The notes under the pieces were generated by a model. That model searched no databases and was not told where the DNA came from. It worked only from the letters and a program-made list of their open reading frames with translations. The translations under genes and the position numbers were made by a program. A stretch of DNA of 22,452 nucleotides, taken from positions 1 through 22,452 of the forward strand of contig JAWLDA010000024.1 of the NCBI GenBank assembly GCA_041686855.1, written 5' to 3'. How positions within the stretch are numbered: the stretch's first letter is position 1; each line of letters opens with the position of its first letter. The stretch comes from JAWLDA01 sp041686855. GTDB lineage: Bacteria; Bacillota; Limnochordia; DTU080; RSA5. Below, one piece after another: positions 16,110-22,452 of this stretch.

Positions 16110-16541
16110 CTAATGGGCCCCTTGATACGCAGGCTCCGAAATGCTGGAAAGGGCGGCACCCGCTTCGTTTACATGAATATCTACTGTGGCTAAGTCGCCT
16201 AGGGCGACAATACCTACCAGCCTCTCACCCTCACAAACACAAAGCCGCCGAATCTGCCTTTCAGCCATCATGTCTGCCGCTTCTTGGGCATCCGTCTCTG
16301 GTGAGCACCACACGACGCTCTTGCTCATGCACTCCGCCGCCGTCGTCTGATTCGGATCCTTTCCCTGAGCGACCGCTCTTAACGCAATGTCCCGGTCTGT
16401 GACAACTCCAACCAACGTTTGCCCCTGGGTGATTGGAACACACCCGCAGTCAAGATCGGCCATCACTTTTGCTACGTCGGTTAGCTTTGCTTCCGGTGGG
16501 CAAGTCCGAACTTCTTTCGTCATGATCTCGCTAATCTTCAT
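16110..16541 (-). CDS. tandem CBS-domain protein (YhcV-like)
   Basis: 143 residues from ATG at 16541, with GAGG nine bases upstream. A start at 16559 has no binding site. Two CBS motifs fill the protein: CBS1 about 1-62 (MKISEIMTKEV...VGVVTDRDIALRAVAQGKDP) and CBS2 about 70-130 (AECMSKSV...QIRRLCVCEGERLVGIVALGDLA). A CBS pair forms one Bateman module that binds adenine nucleotides and usually acts as an energy or redox sensor. No effector domain is attached, so its partner is unknown. Cysteine-rich spots (DCGCVP, RRLCVCE) are slightly unusual. It follows the VOC gene on the same strand, 123 bp away, and may be the last gene of that unit. Confidence 0.88.
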   Translation of the reverse strand: MKISEIMTKEVRTCPPEAKLTDVAKVMADLDCGCVPITQGQTLVGVVTDRDIALRAVAQGKDPNQTTAAECMSKSVVWCSPETDAQEAADMMAERQIRRLCVCEGERLVGIVALGDLATVDIHVNEAGAALSSISEPAYQGAH

Positions 16542-16664
16542 GTCTAGGCACCTCTGCATCCGATTCAGTCATGGTCTTCTGATTACATCGTCGCTGGAAG
16601 GGTGCCCAAAACGAGGAGTCACTATTCGGCCCGGGATACAGGGCTACAAAGCCGCCAAATTGCT

Positions 16665-17051
16665 TTATTTCTTGGTCACGATCTGGATAAGATTGCCGCA
16701 TGTATCGTCGAAGACGGCCGTAGTGACCGGTCCCATCTCAATCGGCTCCTGGTTGAAGTGAACCCCCGCTGCACGGAGCCGTTCGTACTCAACATTCACG
16801 TCGTTGACAGCGAAAGATGTAAATGGAATGCCATCCTCCACCAAGGCCTGTTTAAAGGGTCTCACAGCGGGATGTCTGTCCGGTTCAAGCAATAGTTCCG
16901 TTCCGTCGGGATCCTCGGGCGACACGACTGTCAGCCAACGGTCCTCGCCCATCGGGATCTCGGTCTTCTTCAAAAAACCGAGGACTTCTGTGTAGAACTT
17001 AAGCGCCTTATCTTGGTCGTCAACCAGGATACTCGTTACGTAGATGCGCAT
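16665..17051 (-). CDS. VOC (glyoxalase/bleomycin-resistance-like) family protein
   Basis: 128 residues, ATG at 17051 with GGGAGA six bases upstream. One vicinal-oxygen-chelate fold of two beta-alpha-beta-beta-beta modules: TSILVDDQDKALKFYTEVLGF at the start, DGTELLLEPD mid-way, FTSFAVNDVNVEYERLRAAGV, and DTCGNLIQIVTKK at the end. Such proteins are typically dimeric metal-binding lyases, dioxygenases or drug/toxin-sequestering proteins. The position normally holding the first metal His is not obvious (SILVDDQ in place of H-x-x-L-x-V-x-D), so activity is uncertain. Its neighbours (AlkD remnant, SRPBCC, ArsR) form a cassette often seen in Bacillota. Confidence 0.88.
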   Translation of the reverse strand: MRIYVTSILVDDQDKALKFYTEVLGFLKKTEIPMGEDRWLTVVSPEDPDGTELLLEPDRHPAVRPFKQALVEDGIPFTSFAVNDVNVEYERLRAAGVHFNQEPIEMGPVTTAVFDDTCGNLIQIVTKK

Positions 17052-17079
17052 CGTTTGTCTCCCTTTAGTCTTATATCGG

Positions 17080-17151
17080 CTATCGCTCCATTTTCTCGTT
17101 CCCGAGCGTTTCGAGCTCCTTAAGCGCCTCTGTTAGAGTCATGGTCATCAT
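17080..17151 (-). pseudogene. N-terminal remnant of an AlkD-type DNA alkylation repair gene
   Basis: A well-spaced GGGAGG precedes ATG at 17151 and the frame reads 23 residues, MMTMTLTEALKELETLGNEK then M-E-R, before TAG. From memory, this closely resembles the start of AlkD-like DNA glycosylases (MT-x-x-E-x-M-K-E-L-E-x-L-G-x-E-x-x-R). The body of the gene (about 210 more residues) is missing: the VOC ribosome binding site follows within 30 bp. An internal deletion joining the start of alkD to the next gene is the simplest reading. A functional micro-ORF cannot be excluded. Confidence 0.55.
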
Positions 17152-17345
17152 ATTGGCCTCCCAAGCGGGACAACGACTGCGTATACTAATACCTCTCCTG
17201 AAGCGGTAGGCATCGGTTTAACCGAAGTTCCTGTGCTTTTAGCTGGGCTACCTCCTCGGCTTCTTCATGTTCCTTGTCTCCTTTTTCAACCGAGCTCGAC
17301 GTGATAACGACTCTCCACGTTCACTTCGGCTCTCCTGTTCTCCTG

Positions 17346-17822
17346 TTACGGCTGTCGCTCTACGAATTCGGCCAGTTGATCGATCACGCTACCCCATCCA
17401 TCAAAGAAGCCCAGTTCCTCATGCATGTTTCGATCACCGTTGTTCTTGTGCATCACATGAGCGCCATAATTGGTTCCCATCGGATGGTCTTGAAGCGTTA
17501 TGATCGCGGTCATAAACGGCTCTTCGGCAGGCCTCCATCCTCCGACCAACGCATTTGTAAAGACGATCCGCTCGAGATCGTCGACGGCAAGAAAGCACCC
17601 TCTCATATGTGGCATGAAATCGCCGTCGTTTTCGCTAATTTGAGTTCGGAAAGCGCCCCCGGGACGGAGATCCATTTCCAGGACTTTGCATTTGGCCGGC
17701 GCTGGGACCCACCATTGCTCGAAACTCGCAGGGTCCGTCCAAGCACTCCAAACGACCGAACGCGGCGCCTGGATGACTCGAGATATTGTCAGGTCGAGAG
17801 ACGGATCAAAAGATAGAGTCAT
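17346..17822 (-). CDS. SRPBCC (AHSA1-like) domain protein
   Basis: 158 residues from ATG at 17822, which overlaps the ArsR stop by 4 bp (ATGA) and has AAGGAG eight bases upstream; longer in-frame starts up to 17912 are inside arsR and unsupported. It is a single START/Bet v1-like helix-grip fold: LTISRVIQAPRSVVWSAWTD opens the domain, ASFEQWWVP and PGGAFRT follow, then FTNAL and GWGSVIDQLAEFVE as the long C-terminal helix. Members bind hydrophobic ligands. This subclass is nearly always coupled to an ArsR repressor, as here, but its substrate is not known. Confidence 0.9.
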   Translation of the reverse strand: MTLSFDPSLDLTISRVIQAPRSVVWSAWTDPASFEQWWVPAPAKCKVLEMDLRPGGAFRTQISENDGDFMPHMRGCFLAVDDLERIVFTNALVGGWRPAEEPFMTAIITLQDHPMGTNYGAHVMHKNNGDRNMHEELGFFDGWGSVIDQLAEFVERQP

Positions 17823-18163
17823 TCCGATTTCTCCTTTTTTGAAGCAGTGGTGACAAACTCCTCGAGCCTGTCGGTGCGACCTTCCCAGAGAGCACGTTGT
17901 GCGGATAGCCATGCTTCGGCTACAGCAAATTGCTTCTTTTCAATGGCACAGGTCCGCACGCGGCCTTCCTTGTGCGTCCGAATCAATCCGCTTTCCTCAA
18001 GGCAACGGATGTGTTTCATAAACGACGGCAAAGCCATCTCAAATGGCTTCGCCAGGTCGCTGATGCTTGCAGGGGCTTCACCTAGGCGCCGCAATACGGC
18101 TCGACGAGTGGGATCCGCAAGCGCATGAAAGATATCGTCTAGCTGCTCTGTGCACTGTTCCAT
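17819..18163 (-). CDS. ArsR-family winged-helix repressor
   Basis: 114 residues. Helix-turn-helix with IFHALADPTRRAVLRRLGE near the start, then SISDLAKPFEMALPSFMKHIRCLEESGLI and a wing at THKEGRVRT. No metal-binding CxC motif is present, so this is the SRPBCC-linked branch of ArsR rather than an arsenic sensor. It is translationally coupled to the SRPBCC gene. There is no Shine-Dalgarno sequence before the ATG (GATACG lies 8 bp upstream), so the mRNA may be leaderless. A strong palindrome at 18181-18214, starting 18 bp before the ATG, is the likely autoregulatory site. Confidence 0.93.
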   Translation of the reverse strand: MEQCTEQLDDIFHALADPTRRAVLRRLGEAPASISDLAKPFEMALPSFMKHIRCLEESGLIRTHKEGRVRTCAIEKKQFAVAEAWLSAQRALWEGRTDRLEEFVTTASKKEKSE

Positions 18164-18180
18164 GAGGTGAGCGTATCACA

Positions 18181-18214
18181 CGAAAACACTTAGCGCAACG
18201 GCTAAGTGTTTTCG
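18181..18214. promoter_or_regulatory. palindromic candidate operator of the ArsR/SRPBCC operon
   Basis: CGAAAACACTTAG (18181-18193), an 8-base centre CGCAACGG, then CTAAGTGTTTTCG (18202-18214): perfect 13-bp arms. It lies immediately upstream of arsR. The core ACTTAG...CTAAGT is similar in form to operators of SRPBCC-linked ArsR proteins. No T-run follows on the minus strand, so a terminator for the upstream gene is less likely, though the stem could block read-through. Confidence 0.6.
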
Positions 18215-18267
18215 GTAGCAGAGCTCCGATCGGATTGCTCGGTTCTTCGCTCTTGATCACGTACCGG

Positions 18268-18903
18268 TTAAAACAGCTTGTTCGACGTATTCCGTTCAAC
18301 AGAACCGACCACCGGCGAGAGGATTAGCGTTGAAGCATACACCTCCATCAACTCTGGAGGGCCTTGTATCAGGTACGCATTAAAATGCGTGATGCCTTCT
18401 TCAACGTGAACTCCAAAGACCGCTTCAAAGGCGGGGATCAACTTAGGCGAGAGGTCCTTGAAGGTGACAATAAGCTCCCCATATTCACGAGTGTCGCTCG
18501 TTCGTCGCTGGGCCTCCGGCTTCGCAGCACGCTCCGTTAAACTCGTATGCGGTAGTGCCCAGTAGAGATCTACATACCGTCCTCGCTCTCGCTCAGGAAT
18601 AGCGAGGGCGCCCATGAGTGCGCCCTCGCCCTCCGTAACACGGATCAACTCCGAACCAGTGAAACTTGCGATCACTGCCGCAAAGTCCCGGCTTACACCT
18701 CTCGCGAATACCACTGCGATCTCAACCACGGGCTCCTTCACGACTCCCCCAGCCTCCCATGCCCACGCTTTCTCCGTGAACGTACCGGGCACGCTGAAGC
18801 TAAAGGCACACGCTAGTCCTACCATCGATGCGATTAGAATCAGCTTCGTGCAAAAATATGGAGGAATCGTAGTCCCGCCTTCGTTCACGATTTCGCGTAT
18901 CAT
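18268..18903 (-). CDS. secreted protein with two tandem I9-propeptide-like folds (putative protease inhibitor)
   Basis: 211 residues; its ATG overlaps the protease stop by 4 bp (ATGA), so the two are translationally coupled. Hydrophobic signal segment about 20-37, likely cleavage after AWA near residue 48. The mature part shows two successive units with the same predicted beta-alpha-beta-beta-alpha-beta order. Unit 1: EIAVVFARG, SRDFAAVIASF, ALMGALAIPE, YVDLYWALP. Unit 2: ELIVTFKD, LIPAFEAVFG, HFNAYLIQGP, ELMEVYASTL, VVGSVERN. Unit 2 in particular has the form of subtilisin propeptide/I9 inhibitor domains (I-V-T-F-K ... F-N-A ... L ... P-x-V-x-x-V-E). I infer an inhibitor or folding helper of the adjacent protease; no named family is recognised. 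The overlap with its 3' end contains no competing gene. Confidence 0.7.
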   Translation of the reverse strand: MIREIVNEGGTTIPPYFCTKLILIASMVGLACAFSFSVPGTFTEKAWAWEAGGVVKEPVVEIAVVFARGVSRDFAAVIASFTGSELIRVTEGEGALMGALAIPERERGRYVDLYWALPHTSLTERAAKPEAQRRTSDTREYGELIVTFKDLSPKLIPAFEAVFGVHVEEGITHFNAYLIQGPPELMEVYASTLILSPVVGSVERNTSNKLF

Positions 18904-20474
18904 TCATCCGAAGATCCAAACGCTATCTCGACCTCGGTGCTCTGGTTGGCAACAACCACAATCTCTTCCTCACTTTGGACAGCACCATCGAGATCGGTCA
19001 CACGGACGGTATATCCGGTTCCCTCCGGCACATCGTAAAACCAAGCAACGCCCTCCACCCCTTCGAGTGTCCCAGTCCTCACGCTTTGCGGAGGATGATC
19101 GTCATGAAGCAGGATGACGTCGGCCATGGGGACGGGAACGCCCCCCTCTCCATCGGCGGCTGTCACAGTCACTTTTATCGATCCCGTGTTCCAATAGTCC
19201 TCGCCAATAGTAATCCCTAGGGCCGCAGCCACATCGATCCGACCGTAGCCGAGCTCCTTATCAAATGCTCCTTTGTGGCTTGCCGTCTGCTCCAGCAGGT
19301 ATTTAACCTCACTGGGACTCATTCCCTCGTACTTGTCGCGAATGAGCGCCACGGCGCCCGCGACATGCGGGGTTGCCATCGAGGTTCCGTCCAAGCGAGC
19401 GTATTCGTTGAAGGGACGCGTGGAGAAGATGCGCTCGCCCGGCGCCGAGACGGAGATATGAGGTCCCGTAGTGGAGAACGATGCTCGAGCGTCGTTGGGA
19501 TCAGTAGCGCCCACCGCGATCACACCCTCAAACGCAGCCGGGAACTGAATCACCTGTTTCGAATCGTTGCCCATCGCCGCAACGACGACCACGTTCTGTT
19601 GAATCGCCTCATTGACGGCGTCCTGCACCGCCTGGGAGTAAAAGGGTCCCCCCAGGCTGAGATTGATGACATCAGCCTTGCTGCTCTCAGGAAGCCCAAC
19701 GAATTCAGGATACACCGCAACCAGGATGCCGTAAGCAATGGCGAAATCCGAGATTCCTGTGTACGGGCCTATAATGTTGATTGGGAGAATGGACGCCTCC
19801 GGTGCCACTCCCACCATTCCTTCACCATCGCGGCTGGCTGCGGCGATCCCTGCCACATGCGTTCCGTGACCCTGAAAATCCGTAACGTCTGTTGAATCGT
19901 CGACTACGTTGTACCCTACAAGCATCCTTTCGACGAGATCAGGATGGTCAACATCGACCCCGCTATCGACGATCGCAATGACCACGCCCTCCCCGGTTAT
20001 TCCCTCGTCCCACGCCACTTCGGCGCCAATCTTTTGAGGGCCATACTGCTGCCCGTTTACATACGCTTCGTCGGTCACGTTCTCTTCAAACAGCGCGTAT
20101 CCCGTCTGGTTGGCGTGGGCCCAGCGCGCCCCGGCGACGCGTTGAAGCGTTCGCAATGCGTCGGTGACCGACCGCTCCTCTCCAGCCAAGCTGATGCGCA
20201 CCATGTTAATGGAATCGAGTCGGCCCGTGATCGTCCCATCGACGGCCTCAAGCACTGAAGCCTCACTCACGCCTTTATTCAGTCTGACAAGGAGCTCACC
20301 GGGCACATGAGACGAAAGCTCTGCGTCTGTTTTCGGGATTATCAGTTCTTTATCTATGGGGAGACCGTCTTGGACGCCTGTTCCCGATGTCCCCTGAAAG
20401 AACGGGAGACCCAGACACCCCGCAAAGGTAAACGTTATGGCCAAGAGCATTACTAAATGACGCCACATTACCAT
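18900..20474 (-). CDS. subtilisin-like (S8) serine protease, lipoprotein
   Basis: 524 residues, ATG at 20474 with AAAGGGG four bases upstream. Lipoprotein signal with lipobox FAGC, lipidated Cys20. Propeptide (fervidolysin-like) about 58-125 (GELLVRLNKGVSEASVLEAV...). Catalytic domain about 155-425 with Asp170 (IVDSGVDVDHPDL), His203 (GHGTHVAGIAA), oxyanion Asn303 (AAMGND) and Ser365 (GTSMATPHVAGA): the triad is complete. C-terminal beta-sandwich about 434-520 resembles a Cna-B/carboxypeptidase-regulatory fold. It is likely anchored in the envelope, facing the periplasm or the cell surface. It precedes and overlaps the putative inhibitor and follows a surface-protein gene by 66 bp. Confidence 0.95.
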   Translation of the reverse strand: MVMWRHLVMLLAITFTFAGCLGLPFFQGTSGTGVQDGLPIDKELIIPKTDAELSSHVPGELLVRLNKGVSEASVLEAVDGTITGRLDSINMVRISLAGEERSVTDALRTLQRVAGARWAHANQTGYALFEENVTDEAYVNGQQYGPQKIGAEVAWDEGITGEGVVIAIVDSGVDVDHPDLVERMLVGYNVVDDSTDVTDFQGHGTHVAGIAAASRDGEGMVGVAPEASILPINIIGPYTGISDFAIAYGILVAVYPEFVGLPESSKADVINLSLGGPFYSQAVQDAVNEAIQQNVVVVAAMGNDSKQVIQFPAAFEGVIAVGATDPNDARASFSTTGPHISVSAPGERIFSTRPFNEYARLDGTSMATPHVAGAVALIRDKYEGMSPSEVKYLLEQTASHKGAFDKELGYGRIDVAAALGITIGEDYWNTGSIKVTVTAADGEGGVPVPMADVILLHDDHPPQSVRTGTLEGVEGVAWFYDVPEGTGYTVRVTDLDGAVQSEEEIVVVANQSTEVEIAFGSSDE

Positions 20475-20494
20475 TAAACCCCTTTAGTGTGAAA

Positions 20495-20522
20495 CACATA
20501 ATCGCTAACGTCGATGCGTCAA
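20495..20522 (-). promoter_or_regulatory. candidate promoter of the S8 protease gene
   Basis: Minus strand TTGACG (20522..20517), 16-bp spacer, TATGTG (20500..20495), 20 bp before the protease ATG. The -35 is good, the -10 weak. It lies in the 66-bp gap after the surface-protein stop. Read-through from that gene is equally possible. Confidence 0.35.
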
Positions 20523-20540
20523 TGAATCACCCGGAAGGCG

Positions 20541-22354
20541 TCAGTCGCCAATTTCGGATACGTCGGAACGTGTCGTTGTAAAGGTGAAACTGCCATTGTT
20601 CGAGCCTGACCGAGTACCACCAAACGCACTAGCGCCTCCCCCGAAACTATAAGCTTCGGAGCGATAGGAATAGAGTTTGTACGCTTCTGCGTACTCAATG
20701 TCCCACTCATACTCCTTAGCGGGCGTTAACAAGGGATCGTAAGCCGTCCCATTCTCGTTGTACTTAATCTCCGTGAAGTTTTCACCCCAAAACGACCACA
20801 GGTACGGCTCCGATACGCCTCCGTAATAGGCGTCTGTCACACCATGGACGAAGCCTTCGAAATAGATATTTTCGCCGACATCATTGTGCTCCCAAGTAAG
20901 GGTCGGCGAGAGGGATACACCCCGTTGGCCGTCGGACGGAGCAACGAGGTTAACTTCAAGCCGCTTGAGCGGGGTCACACTCACCGGAGCGCTCCAAGGG
21001 CCCTTATCGCCGAAGGGACCGACCGGCCTAACTCTGTAAAATGTTTGGCGACCGGGTTCGAGGGAGGCGGCGACGTCGGTGTACGCCGCCCAGGGGGTCG
21101 TACTAACCGTCGTCCAAGGTCCACTCGCGTCCCAACTCCGCTGAATGTCATAAGCGAAAGCGTCAGGGTGACCCTCCCAGTCGAAGACAATGTAGATTGT
21201 TGTGTCGGCGCGCATGGAAGATAGCGTCGCGCCCGATCGATCCATCGCCTGATAAAGCCCCGTTAGTCCTGGGCGCTCACCCCTAAGTAGGCGTTTGCTT
21301 TGGAGTTCGGATTCCTGAGCGAAAAGCCCGAGATCATCCGATGCGGTATACGCAGTGAGGGACGTATTGAGGATCGGAGCAAGTGGCTCCCCGACGATTA
21401 TAAAGGGAACCCGAAGTTCGGAGCGACTGCCCTGTACGTCGTACACAACGATATTAAGAGAGGTCTCACCATTTGGAAAAACATAAGGATCGATCGCAAG
21501 CTCATAGCGATCGCGCAATTCCACACGATCATCAGGATCCAAGTCATCATGACCAAATCGGACTTGAATCTCTTCGACCGGATAGTCACCATTGACGGTG
21601 ATTACCACGTCGGTCTCGTCACTTATCATGGCGCCGGCCTCAAGACCGTAAACCTTAACGCGAGGCGGATGGGCCGATTTACTCTTGTCGAAAAGTCCCC
21701 GAGCGATCAGATCGACGACCGAAGCGCTCCTCTCCGACACCGAGACTGACTGGCGCAATCCGGTTGCATGGCCCTCTTTGCTCGCTCGGATGTCGTAGAG
21801 ACCCGACGGGAGTTCGGGAAAGTAATAATGCCCGTTGTCGTCCGTCGTCGTGGTTGAGACGACTTGATCCGCTCCTGCTATGAGCGCGTCCACCGTAGCG
21901 CCTTTAACGACGGCGCCACCACGGCTCTTTAGGACACGACCCGACAGTTGCCGGTCATCAAGCGTCAAGATGACCTCCGTCGTTTCCCCGGCCTTAACTT
22001 CCACGCCGGACCGAGTCGCGTCCACCATGCCCGGGAAACGCACCGTCACGTCGTATGTACCGACCACAACGTGCTTGAGCTCCCCTGGGGTGATCTCGCC
22101 GGTCCCCTGCCCATCTAGGAAGATCTCGCCCTGGCTCGGCGAAGAATGCACTTTGATCGAGCCAAACCCGAGGGCGCCCACCACAATCCGGACGTGTCCG
22201 TTGTCGTCTTTGTAAATCGTAATGTCCTCGATCCGTTGAGTCTCGGTTTCGGTGACGGTCACCTCGACAGCTTTGCTTTGAGCAAGGAGCTTTCCGTCGG
22301 AATCCAAGATTTTGATGATCAAGGACCATGTGCCGACCTCGACGTGAGCGAATG
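20541..22354 (-). CDS. multi-domain surface protein, 5'-truncated (PEGA, carboxypeptidase-regulatory, FN3)
   Basis: About 604 residues readable; the N-terminus is missing. The frame is open from the stop at 20541 up to the edge of the terminal repeat (22354/22355) and meets TAA six bases into it, at 22361-22359. A TTG at 22322 could be a start, but the twelve residues before it (ending VEVGTWS) look coding and continue the same beta-strand, so a truncated gene is more likely. Domains from the start: a beta-sandwich (LIIKILDSDGKLLA), PEGA about 70-135 (IKVHSSPSQGEIFLDGQGTG), carboxypeptidase-regulatory about 140-215 (GHYYFPELPSGLYDIRASKEGH), an Ig-like domain about 220-320, an FN3-like domain about 370-460 (YDIQRSWDASGPW...FYRVRPVGPFG), and a final beta-rich domain rich in Tyr/Trp. 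No catalytic motif. Probably an extracellular or periplasmic binding protein co-transcribed with the protease. Confidence 0.85.
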
Positions 22355-22452
22355 CACATTAGCCCCCTAACCGATTTGGACACATGAGCTTAGTTCGGGT
22401 AGAGTCAAAGAGACAGGAGAGAGACCAGATCATGACTCGAACCCACTATCCT
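22355..22452 (+). mobile_element. end of an IS3-family-like insertion sequence, right copy
   Basis: Exact inverted copy of 1-97 plus one base. It reads CACATTAGCCCCC then TTGGACAC at its inner end, then AGGAGAGAG and ATG at 22432-22434, giving M-T-R-T-H-Y-P up to the last base. Both copies point their transposase start outward. The copy interrupts the open reading frame of the surface protein at its inner edge, which supports a real insertion rather than native upstream sequence. Confidence 0.6.

Noticed and set aside
18181..18214. The palindrome upstream of arsR as an intrinsic terminator of the protease/inhibitor operon
   Set aside because: The stem is strong, but no T-run follows its 3' side on the minus strand, and its position just before arsR fits an operator better.
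18614..19117. Plus-strand open frame of about 167 codons across the protease/inhibitor junction
   Set aside because: It is antisense to two genes with clear motifs and a 4-bp start/stop overlap; its low-complexity composition is that of a shadow frame.

Overview
This 22.45 kb window looks like one assembled segment bounded on both sides by the same 97-base sequence in inverted orientation. Each copy reads outward into a good ribosome binding site and the first codons of what looks like an IS3-family transposase (M-T-R-T-H-Y-P). The segment is therefore probably the DNA between two oppositely oriented copies of one insertion sequence, with assembly stopping just inside each copy. A surface-protein gene at the right end runs straight into the repeat and loses its reading frame there. 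A small membrane-protein gene at the left end begins at the repeat edge. Apart from that left-end gene, every gene lies on the minus strand.

The host is a diderm (outer-membrane) bacterium: there is a complete two-partner secretion pair with a TpsB-type outer-membrane pore and a TPS-domain exoprotein. Base composition is moderately high in GC. Several genes (the rifampicin phosphotransferase, the YhcV-like CBS protein, the ArsR/SRPBCC/VOC cassette) belong to families common in Bacillota, so a diderm Bacillota or a deep-branching environmental lineage is plausible. No rRNA, tRNA or other phylogenetic marker is present to settle it.

Layout, in the direction of transcription (right to left). 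(1) 22354-18268: a truncated PEGA/carboxypeptidase-regulatory/FN3 surface protein, a subtilisin-like lipoprotein protease, and a translationally coupled secreted protein that looks like two I9-type propeptide folds in tandem, possibly a stand-alone inhibitor or chaperone of the protease. (2) 18214-16110: an ArsR-type repressor with a near-ideal palindromic operator candidate, an SRPBCC (AHSA1) protein, a decayed start of an AlkD-type DNA alkylation repair gene, a VOC/glyoxalase protein and a two-CBS-domain protein. (3) 15830-14835: an orphan five-bladed propeller glycosidase-like protein. (4) 14603-12003: rifampicin phosphotransferase (antibiotic inactivation) with a clear sigma-70-type promoter. 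(5) 11821-10577: NADP-dependent isocitrate dehydrogenase, closed by a strong intrinsic terminator. (6) 10346-539: a four-gene unit of a 1981-residue TpsA exoprotein carrying about 35 GLUG repeats, its TpsB transporter, an OmpR-family response regulator and its histidine kinase, with 11-bp overlap between tpsA and tpsB and 4-bp overlap between regulator and kinase.

The most interesting feature is the last unit. Directly upstream of tpsA lies a 22-bp element made of two adjacent 11-bp direct repeats differing at one base, the classic spacing of OmpR/PhoB-family binding sites. It overlaps a plausible -35 position. This suggests that the regulator encoded at the end of the operon controls its own operon and hence production of the GLUG adhesin, a self-contained sense-and-secrete module. 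The protease plus two-domain inhibitor pair is the second candidate for something not previously described.
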